Positions 1 to 13,076 of a stretch of 64,000 nt of DNA are shown one piece after another. The notes beneath the pieces were generated by a model. It was not told the DNA's origin. It worked only from the letters and a program-made list of their open reading frames with translations, and made no database searches. Origin of the DNA: Symsagittifera roscoffensis. Lineage: Eukaryota; Xenacoelomorpha; Acoela; Convolutidae. Location of the stretch: the NCBI RefSeq assembly GCF_963678635.1, contig NC_087068.1, positions 21,915,029-21,979,028 of the forward strand, written 5' to 3'. Position numbers and translations under genes: made by a program. Each line of letters starts with the position of its first letter. Position 1 is the stretch's first letter.

Positions 1-288
1 CAGAATATTCCAGCCCTCACCGTCTGGCCAATCGTTCCAATAACGTTCTTAGTTCTTAATAATCACCAATCCGGAAGGCTCGCTGCTAAAAATTCGAATT
101 CTGCAGAGATTGCATTTTTCACATTCTGGTCGAATGTCACAGTCGCCAATCAAAACTAACCATTGAAAACCCAAACAGTGACGGAAATTTTTCGTTTCTT
201 CTTTTGATTCAAGCAAAATTAACTCAAAAAGTTTTCTATGAGAGGTATCAACAAAATGAAGCAATCAGTGTTAAAAATTTGTTCAGAT
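1..288. other. Flank left of element 1, no gene seen
   Basis: AT-rich sequence before the first LTR. Frames open only briefly on either strand and none resembles a known family. Its last five bases (284-288, CAGAT) match the bases at the far side of element 1, so this is probably the original insertion-site flank. Confidence 0.6.
284..288. repeat. Possible target-site duplication of element 1 (left)
   Basis: CAGAT at 284-288 directly precedes the 5' LTR and recurs at 26211-26215. The right copy overlaps the terminal CA of the 3' LTR by two bases. The duplication is therefore 5 bp if the LTR ends in TTA, or only GAT (3 bp) if it ends in the canonical CA. Confidence 0.45.
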
Positions 289-1172
289 TGTGCATGTCGG
301 TCATATTTGGAAATTTCACCTTGAGGAACACGAACTACGTATTTTCGGGAGGAAATTTAATTTTTCAAAATTTCGAATGGAGCCTGTCATGCTCAACTTT
401 CTAGCGAAAACTGAAAATCTCAGAAATAGAAGAAGAGAACATCCGATTTACAATCGCTGGAAAGTACTTGAAAAAAGCAGCGGGAAATTGCTATTCGCAA
501 TTTCCGGATACAGAATAAACGCGAGTAGAGCCGTCTTATCATGAAATAGGAGAAGAAGTGATTGTGAAAGAAGAATACATTTATTCGAGCTGAACTAGAG
601 TGAACCCTCAGTGGAAAGGTGGACAGCTGGGGTGTCCCAATGATTCAGACCAAAACTTCATTTCTAGAGTCAAAACTTATTTCCCGTATTGAAACTAATT
701 AGTATTAAACTTCACAAGTTATCATACTTAATTCTCGAGTTGCTCATTAATTTAGTTACTCCAATTCTTGAGTGTGCTGATATGTGAGTACCCAATTTAG
801 TTTCTCGAGTGTGTTTTATGATTGTTAAGTTGAGGTAAGGAGAGTTTTAGGTTGATCCATCTGAAATGTCCACTGTCTAATAAAAAGTAACTGTGCGGAT
901 TGTTCCGACCCTGTTTTTAACGGCGTTCGTGTATTTTGGGTATTTTGAGACCTAAGTATGGGGACGTTCTTATTTTCTAGAGTGGGGGGTATTTTGGCAG
1001 TGGCCTTTAAGCTGTAACGGGTTTTTAGTCTCATGTCGCAAGCGAACCGAATTGGCTCCGACCGTTTTGAGGTAGAAAAACACGAGAGATAGTGTCCCTG
1101 ACTCTTGAGCCAATGCTTATAGGGCCTATTCTTCCTAAGCCTCATATGTAACCGAAATATGCGACTGTTACA
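289..1172 (+). repeat. 5' LTR of element 1
   Basis: 884-bp sequence repeated at 25320-26212. It starts TGTGC and ends TGTTACA. By-eye comparison of the first 425 bp gives about 27 differences (about 94% identity). The 3' copy has a short extra segment near 25900, so the insertion is not young. A frame of 84 codons is open in both LTRs (290-544 and 25321-25575), but it lies within the LTR and I do not call it a gene. Confidence 0.9.
879..884 (+). promoter_or_regulatory. Candidate polyadenylation signal in 5' LTR
   Basis: AATAAA inside the LTR, conserved at 25920-25925 in the 3' copy. A second AATAAA lies at 514-519, where the 3' LTR reads slightly differently (AAATAAAC). Position within an LTR fits an R/U5 processing signal, but nothing here proves use. 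Confidence 0.35.
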
Positions 1173-1183
1173 TAGTGTTTTTA

Positions 1184-1198
1184 TGGCGCTCCTGGGTG
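1184..1198 (+). promoter_or_regulatory. Weak candidate primer-binding site
   Basis: TGGCGCTCC follows the 5' LTR by 11 bases. A tRNA-primed element should have a TGG-initiated site complementary to a tRNA 3' end close to the LTR. The spacing is larger than usual, and the bases beyond the first ten do not look like a T-arm complement, so this is tentative. Confidence 0.2.
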
Positions 1199-1648
1199 TT
1201 TTTACGACATCATGACTACGGAGTCGAACCCACTTGACGCAGCTCCGGGCTACATGCCCATTCTAGAGTACCGGTGGTACGGTTCAGCGGGAACGTGTAA
1301 GCCTTCCGGTTAAACCGTGATAGCTTTTTAAGAAAATTCGAGAAATCTTCCTGGTACGCTCTCCGAACGAGGCTTAGCTAGCCGAGTAAGGGTGGGTAAC
1401 TAGGGGGCGAAAAAACGAGCAAAAGACAAAAAGCGAAACAAAAACCGAAAAAGAACAGAAAAAGGAACAAAAACTATAAAACAAAAAATTACTTGACTTT
1501 CACACCAAATTAATTGGATCAAACCTTTATATTAATTAAATAGTATAACCATACTATTTTTTATAAGACCGATCGTTTCGATCATTTCAGCAATCTGAAA
1601 AGGTGCCCGAGTGTGGGGCGTTGTAAAGGGTTTTCAGATAGCTTGCAA

Positions 1649-1855
1649 CTTAGCTGGACCATTAGGAGACGTGACTGGAACAGGTGACCAGTCGAGTGGG
1701 AAAGTGATTCACAGGGACTTAGCTGGGCCATTAGGAGACTTGACTGGAACAGGTAACCAGCCAAGTGGGAAAGTGGTTCACAGGGACTTAGCTGGACCAT
1801 TAGGAGACTTGACTGGAACAGGCGACCAGCCAAGTGGGAAAGCGGTGCTGGTTAT
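1649..1855 (+). repeat. Three tandem copies of a 69-bp repeat
   Basis: Copies start at 1649, 1718 and 1787. Period 69 is a multiple of three, so one + frame (1611-1976, opening from GTG rather than ATG) reads three 23-residue repeats containing LAGPLGD, TGTG and PSGK. Differences between copies are point changes only. This could be a small repeat protein or simply a leader minisatellite. The lack of an ATG argues against translation. Confidence 0.8.
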
Positions 1856-3538
1856 CAGGGGCAGGACAATTCAAGGAAAAAACCAGCACGGAATCAGAGC
1901 AACAAGAGAGGACAGGGGTGTTCTCAAGTTGGTCAAACGGGTATCGTTAAAATGCACATTACATTATAGGAGATAAAATTAAAATTGGATAAGCGGAACC
2001 CCACCGTTTTGAGGAAGTTTTTACTCACGCAGGCCTGGAAACAGGTCTACGGTTTTCTCTCGATAGGTTTAGCACCCGACGTTTAAGAGAATTTTTGGCT
2101 TAAGAGGGGGCTAAAGAGGGGGGAGGTTAGAAGGGGGACTGGTTAGGTTAGAGGTTGGTGGTTGTAAAGTGTAAAAAGGGGGGACACATTAGAGTAACTA
2201 ATTGATCGGCATAGTCGATTTAATTACATTAGATTCTTACACGCGTCGGTTATAAGAAGTGGATATCCGAATTTAACATCGAATCAAGGTAGGTACCCTG
2301 GTCGGATCGGGAGGGGGAAACGGACATAGACAGTTTTTGTGATACCCCATAAGATCGCTAGCAGGGGGGAAGAGAACGCGTGGCAATCAGGTACCAGACA
2401 TTTTTTTGTTGTTCAGATAAAGGGTTGACATAAGTCACCTTTGAATTTTAGGTGGGTACATTTTTTTAACTTTTATCGAAATTTATTTTTCTTTCTCTCT
2501 GTTAAATTTTTGGCGCTTTTGGTGAAAAAGTTTTAATCGGTTTTTGGACAAACAGGTGATCAAACAGGCAGTCTTGGGACAGGCAGTCTTGGGACAGGCA
2601 GTCTTGGGACAGGCAGTCTTGGGACAGGCAGTCTTGGGACAGGCAGTCTTGGGACAGGCAGTCTTGGGACAGGCAGTCTTGGGACAGGCAGTCTTGGGAC
2701 GGTACCAGAAAGTCTTGGGACAGGCAGTCTTGTGACAGGCAGTCTTGGGACAGGCAGTCTTGGGACAGGCAGTCTTGGGACAGGAAGTCTTGGGACAGGC
2801 AGTCTTGGGACAGGCAGTCTTGGGACAGGGCAGTCTTGGGACAGGGCAGTCTTGGGACAGGGCAGTCTTGGGACGGTACCAGAAAGTCTTGGGACAGGCA
2901 GTCTTGTGACAGGCAGTCTTGGGACAGGCAGTCTTGGGACAGGCAGTCTTGGGACAGGAAGTCTTGGGACAGGCAGTCTTGGGACCGGCAGTCTTGGGAC
3001 AGGGCAGTCTTGGGACAGGGCAGTCTTGGGACAGGGCAGTCTTGGGACAGGGCAGTCTTGGGACAGGCAGTCTTGGGACAGAGCAGTCTTGGGACAGGCA
3101 GTCTTGGGACGGGCAGTCTTGGAACAGGCAGTGTTGGGACGGTACCAGAAAGTCTTGGGACAGGCAGTCTTGTGACAGGCAATCTTGGGACAGGCAGTCT
3201 TGGGACAGGCAGTCTTGGGACAGGAAGTCTTGGAACAGGCAGTCTTGGGACAGGCAGTCTTGGGACAGGGCAGTCTTGGGACAGGGCAGTCTTGGGACAG
3301 GGCAGTCTTGGGACAGGGCAGTCTTGGGACAGGCAGTCTTGGGACAGGGCAGTCTTGGGCAGGCAGTCTTGGGACAGAGCAGTCTTGGGACATGCAGTCT
3401 TGGGACAGGTAGTCTTTGGACAGGCAGTCTTTGGACAGGCAGTCTTGGGACAGGCAGTCTTGGGACAGGCAGTCTTGGGACAGGCACTCTTGGGACAGGC
3501 AGTCTTGGGACAGGCAGTCTTGGGACAGGCATTCTTGG

Positions 3539-4206
3539 GACAGGGCAGTCTTGGGACAGGCAGTCTTGGGACAGGGCAGTCTTGGGCAGGCAGTCTTGGG
3601 ACAGAGCAGTCTTGGGACAGGCAGTCTTGGGACAGGCAGTCTTGGGACAGGCAGTCTTGGGACAGGCAGTCTTGGGACAGGCAGTCTTGGGACAGGCAGT
3701 CTTGGGACAGGCAGTCATGGGACAGGCAGTCTTGGGACAGGCAGCCTTGGGACGGTACCAGAAAGTCTTGGGACAGGCAGTCTTGGGTCAGGCAGTCTTG
3801 GAACAGGCAGTCTTGAGACAGGCAGTCTTGGGACGGTACCAGAAAGTCTTGGGACAGGCAGTCATGTGACAGGCAGTCTTGGGACAGGGCAGTCTTGGGA
3901 CAGGCAGTCTTGGGACAGGGCAGTCTTGGGCAGGCAGTCTTGGGACAGAGCAGTCTTGGGACAGGCAGTCTTGGGACAGGCAGTCTTGGGACAGGCAGTC
4001 TTGGGACAGGCAGTCTTGGGACAGGCAGTCTTGGGACAGGCAGTCTTGGGACAGGCAGTCATGGGACAGGCAGTCTTGGGACAGGCAGCCTTGGGACGGT
4101 ACCAGAAAGTCTTGGGACAGGCAGTCTTGGGTCAGGCAGTCTTGGAACAGGCAGTCTTGAGACAGGCAGTCTTGGGACGGTACCAGAAAGTCTTGGGACA
4201 GGCAGT
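3539..4206 (+). repeat. Block duplication in the array, period about 345 bp
   Basis: A variant pattern ending in GTCATGTGACAGG near 3861 recurs near 4206, with the same order of CAGCC, GGTACC, a GGGTCAGG variant, CTTGAGAC and a second GGTACC. This indicates a recent block-sized duplication rather than unit-by-unit change. Confidence 0.7.
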
Positions 4207-7200
4207 CATGTGACAGGCAGTCTTGGGACAGGCAGTCTTGGGCTAGGAAGTCTTGGAACAGGCAGTCTTGGGACAGGCAGTCTTGGGCTAGGAAGTCTTG
4301 GAACAGGCAGTTTTGGGACAGGCAGTCTTGGGCTAGGAAGTCTTGGAACAGGCAGTCTTGGGACAGGCAGTCTTGGGACAGGGCAGTCTTGGGACAGGGC
4401 AGTCTTGGGACAGGGCAGTCTTGGGACAGGGCAGTCTTGGGACAGGGCAGTCTTGGGACAGAGCAGTCTTGGGACAGGCAGTCTTGGGACAGGCAGCCTT
4501 GGGACAGGCAGTCTTGAGACAGGCAGTCTTGGGACAGGCAGTCTTGGGACGGTACCAGAAAGTCTTGGGACAGGCAGTCTTGTGACAGGCAGTCTTGGGA
4601 CAGGCATTCTTGGGACAGGCAGTCTTGGGACAGGCAGTCTTGGGACAGGCAGTCTTGGGACAGGCACTCTTGGGACAGGCAGTCTTGGGACAGGCAGTCT
4701 TGGGACAGGCATTCTTGGGACAGGGCAGTCTTGGGACAGGCAGTCTTGGGACAGGGCAGTCTTGGGCAGGCAGTCTTGGGACGGAGCAGTCTTGGGACAG
4801 GCAGTCTTGGGACAGGCAGTCTTGGGACAGGCAGTCTTGGGACAGGCAGTCTTGGGACAGGAAGTCTTGGGACAGGCAGTCTTGGGACAGGCAGTCTTGG
4901 GACAGGCAGTCTTGGGACAGGCAGCCTTGGGACGGTACCAGAAAGTCTTGGGACAGGCAGTCTTGGGACAGGCAGTCTTGAGACAGGCAGTCTTGGGACG
5001 GTACCAGAAAGTCTTGGGACAGGCAGTCTTGTGACAGGCAGTCTTGGCACAGGCAGTCTTGGGACAGGCAGTCTTGGGACAGGAAGTCTTGGGACAGGCA
5101 GTCTTGGGACAGGCAGTCTTGGGACAGGGCAGTCTTGGGACAGGGCAGTCTTGGGACAGGGCAGTCTTGGGACAAGCAGTCTTGGGACAGGCAGTCTTGG
5201 GACAGGCAGTCTTGGGACAGGCAGCCGTGGGACGGTACCAGAAAGTCTTGGGACAGGCAGTCTTGGGACAGGCAGTCTTGAGACAGGCAGTCTTGGGACG
5301 GTACCAGAAAGTCTTGGGACAGGCAGTCTTGTGACAGGCAGTCTTGGGACAGGCAGTCTTGGGACAGGCAGTCTTGGGACAGGAAGTCTTGGGACAGGCA
5401 GTCTTGGGACAGGCAGTCTTGGGACAGGGCAGTCTTGGGACAGGGCAGTCTTGGGACAGGGCAGTCTTGGGACAGGGCAGTCTTGGGACAGGGCAGTCTT
5501 GGGACAGAGCAGTCTTGGGACAGGCAGTCTTGGGACAGGCAGCCTTGGGACAGGCAGTCTTGAGACAGGCAGTCTTGGGACAGGCAGTCTTGGGACGGTA
5601 CCAGAAAGTCTTGGGACAGGCATTCTTGGGACAGGCAGTCTTGGGACAGGCATTCTTGGGACAGGGCAGTCTTGGGACAGGCAGTCTTGGGACAGGGTAG
5701 TCTTGGGCAGGCAGTCTTGGGACAGAGCAGTCTTGGGACAGGCAGTCTTGAGACAGGCAGTCTTGGGACAGGCAGCCTTGGGACGGTACCAGAAAGTCTT
5801 GGGACAGGCAGTCTTGGGACAGGCAGTCTTGGGACAGGCAGTCTTGAGACAGGCAGTCTTGGGACGGTACCAGAAAGTCTTGGGACAGGCAGTCTTGTGA
5901 CAGGCAGTCTTGGGACAGGCAGTCTTGGGACAGGCAGTCTTGGGACAGGAAGTCTTGGGACAGGCAGTCTTGGGACAGGCAGTCTTGGGACAGGGCAGTC
6001 TTGGGACAGGGCAGTCTTGGGAGAGGGCAGTCTTGGGACAGGGCAGTCTTGGAAGGGCAGTCTTGGGACAGGCAGTCTTGGGACAGAGCAGTCTTGGGAC
6101 AGGCAGTCTTGGGACAGGCATTCTTGGGACAGGCAGTCTTGGGACGGTACCAGAAAGTCTTGGGACAGGCAGTCTTGGGCAGGCAGTCTTGGGACAGAGC
6201 AGTCTTGGGACAGGCAGTCTTGGGACAGGCAGTCTTGGGACAGGCAGTCTTGGGACAGGGCAGTCTTGGGCTGGCAGTCTTGGGACAGAGCAGTCTTGGG
6301 ACAGGCAGTCTTGGGACAGGCAGTCTTGAGACAGGCAGTCTTGGGACAGGCAGTCTTGGGACAGGCAGTCTTGGGACAGGCAGTCTTAGGACAGGGCAGT
6401 CTTGGGACAGGGCAGTCTTGGGACAGGGCAGTCTTGGGACAGGGCAGTTTTGGGACAGGCAGTCTTGGGACAGAGCAGTCTTGGGACAGGCAGTCTTGGG
6501 ACAGGCAGTCTTGGGACGGTACCAGAAAGTCTTGGGACAGAGCAGTCTTGGGACAGGCAGTCTTGGGACAGGCAGTCTTGGGACAGGCAGTCTTGGGACA
6601 GGCAGTCTTGGGACAGGAAGTCTTGGAACAGGCAGTCTTGGGACAGGCAGTATTGGGACAGGGCAGTCTTGGGACAGGGCAGTCTTGGGACAGGGCAGTC
6701 TTGGGACAGGGCAGTCTTGGGACAGGGCAGTCTTGAGACAGGCAGTCTTGGGACGGGGTAGTCTTGGGCAGGCAGTCTTGGGACAGAGCAGTCTTGGGGC
6801 AGGCAGTCTTGGGACAGGCAGTCTTGGGACAGGCAGTCTTGGGACAGGCAGTCTTGGGACAGGCAGTCTTGGGACAGGCAGTCTTGGGACAGGCAGTCTT
6901 GGGACAGGCAGTCTTGGGACAGGCAGTCTTGGGACAGGCAGTCTTGGGACAGGCAGTCTTGGGACAGGCAGTCTTGGGACAGGCAGCCTTGGGACGGTAC
7001 CAGAAAGTCTTGGGACAGGCAGTCTTGGGGCAGGCAGTCTTGGGACAGGCAGTCTTGGGACAGGCAGTCTTGGGACGGTACCAGAAAGTCTTGGGACAGG
7101 CAGTCTTGTGACAGGCAGTCTTGGGACAGGCAGTCTTGGGACAGGCAGTCTTGGGACAGGAAGTCTTGGGACAGGCAGTCTTGGGACAGGCAGTCTTGGG

Positions 7201-10200
7201 ACAGGAAGTCTTGGAACAGGCGGTCTTAGGACAGGCAGTCTTGTGACAGGGCAGTCTTGGGACAGGGCAGTCTTGGGACAGGGAAGTCTTGGGACAGGGC
7301 AGTCTTGGGACAGGGCAGTCTTGGGACAGGCAGTCTTGGGACAGGGTAGTCTTGGGCAGGCAGTCTTGGGACAGAGCAGTCTTGGGACAGGCAGTCTTGG
7401 GACAGGCAGTCTTGGGACAGGCAGTCTTGGGACAGGCAGTCTTGGGACAGGCAGTCTTGGGACAGGCAGTCTTGGGACAGGCCGTCTTGGGACAGGCAGT
7501 ATTGGGACAGGCAGTCTTGGGACAGGCAGTCTTGGGACAGGCAGTCTTGGGACAGGCAGTCTTGGGACAGGCAGTCTTGGGACAGGCAGCCTTGGGACGG
7601 TACCAGAAAGTCTTGAGACAGGCAGTCTTGGGACAGGGTAGTCTTGGGCAGGCAGTCTTGGGACAGAGCAGTCTTGGGACAGGCAGTCTTGGGACAGGCA
7701 GTCTTGGGACAGGCAGTCTTGGGACAGGCAGTCTTGAGACAGGCAGTCTTGGGACAGGCAGTCTTGGGACAGGAAGTCTTGAGACAGGCAGTCTTGGGAC
7801 AGGCAGTCTTGGGACAGGCAGTCTTGGGACAGGCAGTCTTGGGACGGTACCAGAAAGTCTTGGGACAGGCAGTCTTGGGACAGGCAGTCTTGGGACAGGC
7901 AGTCTTGGGACAGGCAGCCTTGGGACGGTACCAGAAAGTCTTGAGACAGGCAGTCTTGGGACAGCGTAGTCTTGGGCAGGCAGTCTTGGGACAGAGCAGT
8001 CTTGGGACAGGCAGTCTTGGGACAGGCAGTCTTGGGACAGGCAGTCTTGGGACAGGCAGTCTTGGGACAGGCAGTCTTGAGACAGGCAGTCTTGCGACAG
8101 GCAGTCTTGGGACAGGAAGTCTTGAGACAGGCAGTCTTGGGACAGGCAGTCTTGGGACAGGCAGTCTTGGGACAGGCAGTCTTGGGACAGGCAGCCTTGG
8201 GACGGTACCAGAAAGTCTTGGGACAGGCAGTCTTGGGACAGGCAGTCTTGGGACAGGCAGTCTTGGGACAGGCAGTCTTGGGACGGTACCAGAAAGTCTT
8301 GGGACAGGCAGTCTTGTGACAGGCAGTCTTGGGACAGGCAGTCTTGGGACAGGAAGTCTTGGGACAGGAAGTCTTGGGACAGGCAGTCTTGAGACAGGCA
8401 GTCTTGGGACAGGGCAGTCTTGGGACGGGGCAGTCTTGGGACAGGGCAGTCTTGGGACAGGGCAGTCTTGGGACAGGGCAGTCTTGGGACAGGCAGTCTT
8501 GGGACAGAGCAGTCTTGGGACAGGCAGTCTTGGGACAGGCAGTCTTGGGACAGGCATTCTTGGAACGGTATCAGAAAGTCTTGGGACAGGCAGTCTTGTG
8601 ACAGGCAGTCTTGGCACAGGCAGTCTTGGGACAGGCAGTCTTGGGACAGGAAGTCTTGGGACAGGCAGTCTTGGGACAGGCAGGCTTGGGACAGGCAGTC
8701 TTGGGACAGGCAGTCTTGGGACAGGGCAGTCTTGGGACAGGGCAGTCTTGGGGCAGGGCAGTCTTGGGACAGGCAGTCTTGGGACAGGGCAGTCTTGGGA
8801 CAGGCAATCTTGGGACAGAGCAGTCTTGGGACAGGCAGTCTTGGGACAGGCAGTCTTGGGACAGGCAGTCTTGGGACAGGCAGTCTTGGGACAGGCAGTC
8901 TTGGGACAGGCAGTCTTGGGACAGGCAGTCATGGGACGGTACCAGAAAGTCTTGGGACAGGCAGTCTTGTGACAGGCAGTCTTGGGACAGGCAGTCTTGG
9001 GACAGGCAGTCTTGGGACAGGAAGTCTTGGGACAGGCAGTCTTGGGACAGGCAGTCTTGGGACAGGCAGTCATGGGACGGTACCAGAAAGTCTTGGGACA
9101 GGCAGTCTTGTGACAGGCAGTCTTGGGACAGGCAGTCTTGGGACAGGCAGTCTTGGGACAGGAAGTCTTGGGACAGGCAGTCTTGGGACAGGCAGTCTTG
9201 GGACAGGGCAGTCTTGGGACAGGGCAGTCTTGGGACAGGGCAGTCTTGGGACAGGGCAGTCTTGGGACAGGCAGTCTTGGGACGGTACCAGAAAGTCTTG
9301 GGACAGGCAGTCTTGTGACAGGCAGGCTTGGGACAGGCAGTCTTGGGACAGGCAGTCTTGGGACAGGCAGTCTTGGGACAGGCAGTCTTGGGACAGGCAG
9401 TCTTGGGACAGGCAGTCTTGGGACAGGCAGTCTTGGGACAGGCAGTCTTGGGACAGGCAGTCTTGGGACAGGCAGTCTTGGGACAGGCAGTCTTGGGACA
9501 GGCAGTCTTGGGACGGTACCAGAAAGTCTTGGGACAGGCAGTCTTGGGACAGGCAGTCTTGGGACAGGCAGTCTTGGGACAGGCAGTCTTGGGACAGGCA
9601 GTCTTGGGACAGGGCAGTCTTGGGACAGGGCAGTCTTGGGACAGGGCAGTCTTGGGACAGGCAGTCTTGGGACAGGCAGTCTTGGGACAGAGCAGTCTTG
9701 GGACAGGCAGTCTTGGGACAGGCAGTCTTGGGACAGGCAGTCTTGGGACAGGCAGTCTTGAGACGGGCAGTCTTGGGACAGGCAGTCTTGGGACGGTACC
9801 AGAAAGTCTTGGGACAGGCAGTCTTGTGACAGGCAGTCTTGGGACAGGCAGTCTTGGGACAGGCAGTCTTGGGACAGGAAGTCTTGGGACAGGCAGTCTT
9901 GGGACAGGCAGTCTTGGGACAGAGCAGTCTTGGGACAGGGCAGTCTTGGGACAGGACAGTCTTGGGACAGGCAGTCTTGGGACAGGCAGTCTTGGGACAG
10001 GCAGTCTTGGGACAGGCAGTCTTGGGACAGACAGTCTTGGGACAGGCAGTCTTGGGACGGGCAGTCTTGGGACAGGCAGTCTTGGGACAGGCAGTCTTGG
10101 GACAGGCAGCCTTGGGACGGTACCAGAAAGTCTTGGGACAGGCAGTCTTGTGACAGGCAGTCTCGGGACAGGCAGTCTTGGGACAGGCAGTCTTGGGACA

Positions 10201-10509
10201 GGCAGTCTTGGGACAGGCAGTCTTGGGACGGTACCAGAAAGTCTTGGGACAGGCAGTCTTGGGACAGGCAGTCTTGGGACAGGCAGTCTTGGGACAGGCA
10301 GTCTTGGGACAGGCAGTCTTGGGACAGGGCAGTCTTGGGACAGGGCAGTCTTGGGACAGGGCAGTCTTGGGACAGGCAGTCTTGGGACAGAGCAGTCTTG
10401 GGACAGGCAGTCTTGGGACAGGCAGTCTTGGGACAGGCAGTCTTGGGACAGGCAGTCTTGGGACAGGCAGTCTTGAGACGGGCAGTCTTGGGACAGGCAG
10501 TCTTGGGAC

Positions 10510-12876
10510 GGTACCAGAAAGTCTTGGGACAGGCAGTCTTGTGACAGGCAGTCTTGGGACAGGCAGTCTTGGGACAGGCAGTCTTGGGACAGGCAGTCTT
10601 GGGACAGGCAGTCTTGGGACAGGCAGTCTTGGGACAGGCAGTCTTGGGACAGGCAGTCTTGGGACAGGCAGTCTTGGGACAGGCAGTCTTGGGACAGGCA
10701 GTCTTGGGACAGGCAGTCTTGGGACAGGCAGTCTTGGGACAGGCAGTCTTGGACAGGCAGTCTTGGGACAGGCAGTCTTGGGACAGGCAGTCTTGAGACA
10801 GGCAGTCTTGGGACAGGCAGTCTTGGGACAGGCAGTCTTGGGACAGGCAGTCTTGGGACAGGCAGTCTTGGGACAGGCAGTCTTGGGACGGTACCAGAAA
10901 GTCTTGGAACAGGCAGTCTTGTGACAGGCAGTCTTGGGACAGGCAGTCTTGGGACAGGCAGTCTTGGGACAGGAAGTCTTGGGACAGGCAGTCTTGGGAC
11001 AGGCAGTCTTGGGACAAGGCAGTCTTGGGACAGGGCAGTCTTGGGACAGGGCAGTCTTGGGACAGAGCAGTCTTGGGACAGGCAGTCTTGGGACAGGCAG
11101 CCTTGGGACAGGCAGTCTTGAGACAGGCAGTCTTGGGACGGTACCAGAAAGTCTTGGGACAGGCAGTCTTGTGACAGGCAGTCTTGGGACAGGCAGTCTT
11201 GGGACAGGCAGTTTTGGGACAGGCAGTCTTGGAGAGGCAGTCTTGGGACAGGCAGTCTTGGGACAGGCGGTCTTGGGACAGGCAGTCTTTGGACAGGCAG
11301 TCTTGGGACAGGCAATCTTGGGACAGGCAGTCTTGGGACAGGCAGTCTTGGGACAGGAAGTCTTGGAACAGGCAGTCTTGGGACAGAGCAGTCTTGGGAC
11401 AGAGCAGTCTTGGGACAGGCAGTCTTGGGACAGGCAGTCTTGGGACAGGCAGTCTTGGGACAGGCAGTCTTGAGACGGGCAGTCTTGGGACAGGCAGTCT
11501 TGGGACGGTACCAGAAAGTCTTGGGACAGGCAGTCTTGTGACAGGCAGTCTTGGGACAGGCAGTCTTGGGACAGGCAGTCTTGGGACAGGCAGTCTTGGG
11601 ACAGGCAGTCTTGGGACAGGCAGTCTTGGGACAGGCAGTCTTGGGACAGGCAGTCTTGGGACAGGCAGTCTTGGGACAGGCAGTCTTGGGACAGGCAGTC
11701 TTGGGACAGGCAGTCTTGGGACAGGCAGTCTTGGACAGGCAGTCTTGGGACAGGCAGTCTTGGGACAGGCAGTCTTGGGACAGGCAGTCTTGGGACAGGC
11801 AGTCTTGGGACAGGCAGTCTTGGACAGGCAGTCTTGGGACAGGCAGTCTTGGGACAGGCAGTCTTGAGACAGGCAGTCTTGGGACAGGCAGTCTTGGGAC
11901 AGGCAGTCTTGGGACAGGCAGTCTTGGGACAGGCAGTCTTGGGACAGGCAGTCTTGGGACGGTACCAGAAAGTCTTGGAACAGGCAGTCTTGTGACAGGC
12001 AGTCTTGGGACAGGCAGTCTTGGGACAGGCAGTCTTGGGACAGGAAGTCTTGGGACAGGCAGTCTTGGGACAGGCAGTCTTGGGACAAGGCAGTCTTGGG
12101 ACAGGGCAGTCTTGGGACAGGGCAGTCTTGGGACAGAGCAGTCTTGTTGGGACAGGCAGTCTTGGGACAGGCAGCCTTGGGACAGGCAGTCTTGAGACAG
12201 GCAGTCTTGGGACGGTACCAGAAAGTCTTGGGACAGGCAGTCTTGTGACAGGCAGTCTTGGGACAGGCAGTCTTGGGACAGGCAGTTTTGGGACAGGCAG
12301 TCTTGGGAGAGGCAGTCTTGGGACAGGCAGTCTTGGGACAGGCGGTCTTGGGACAGGCAGTCTTTGGACAGGCAGTCTTGGGACAGGCAATCTTGGGACA
12401 GGCAGTCTTGGGACAGGCAGTCTTGGGACAGGAAGTCTTGGAACAGGCAGTCTTGGGACAGAGCAGTCTTGGGACAGAGCAGTCTTGGGACAGGCAGTCT
12501 TGGGACAGGCAGTCTTGGGACAGGCAGTCTTGGGACAGGCAGTCTTGAGACGGGCAGTCTTGGGACAGGCAGTCTTGGGACGGTACCAGAAAGTCTTGGG
12601 ACAGGCAGTCTTGTGACAGGCAGTCTTGGGACAGGCAGTCTTGGGACAGGCAGTCTTGGGACAGGCAGTCTTGGGACAGGCAGTCTTGGGACAGGCAGTC
12701 TTGGGACAGGCAGTCTTGGGACAGGCAGTCTTGGGACAGGCAGTCTTGGGACAGGCAGTCTTGGGACAGGCAGTCTTGGGACAGGCAGTCTTGGGACAGG
12801 CAGTCTTGGACAGGCAGTCTTGGGACAGGCAGTCTTGGGACAGGCAGTCTTGAGACAGGCAGTCTTGGGACAGGCA
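10510..12876 (+). repeat. Block duplication in the array, period about 1.0-1.08 kb
   Basis: KpnI landmarks at 10510, 11507 and 12582 begin the same long run of unvaried units. The rare order GCAGTTTTGGG, a GGAGAGG or GGGAGAGG variant, GCGGTC, CTTTGGAC occurs at 11211 and again at 12285 (offset 1,074). The third copy runs into the assembly gap. Small indels separate the copies. Confidence 0.75.
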
Positions 12877-13076
12877 NNNNNNNNNNNNNNNNNNNNNNNN
12901 NNNNNNNNNNNNNNNNNNNNNNNNNNNNNNNNNNNNNNNNNNNNNNNNNNNNNNNNNNNNNNNNNNNNNNNNNNNNNNNNNNNNNNNNNNNNNNNNNNNN
13001 NNNNNNNNNNNNNNNNNNNNNNNNNNNNNNNNNNNNNNNNNNNNNNNNNNNNNNNNNNNNNNNNNNNNNNNNNNNN
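12877..13076. other. Assembly gap of exactly 200 N
   Basis: All N. The run is exactly 200 bases, as is the gap at 53332-53531, so the length is likely a placeholder. True array length is unknown. Confidence 0.95.

Larger units (their letters stand above)
1173..2564 (+). other. Proximal leader of element 1
   Basis: Sequence between the 5' LTR and the minisatellite. It has an A-rich stretch around 1410-1500, the 69-bp repeat cluster (1649-1855) and purine-rich sequence around 2100-2200. No ATG-initiated frame with recognisable homology is present. It is inferred to be untranslated leader. Confidence 0.55.

Noticed and set aside
290-544. Protein-coding ORF in the LTR, also seen at 25321-25575
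   Set aside because: Its conservation is explained by the LTR duplication, and nothing in it resembles a known family.
1195-1290. tRNA-like gene on the minus strand in the leader (GGGTTCGACTCC word)
   Set aside because: Only a T-loop-like word is present. I could not pair a T-stem, an acceptor stem or a convincing anticodon arm.
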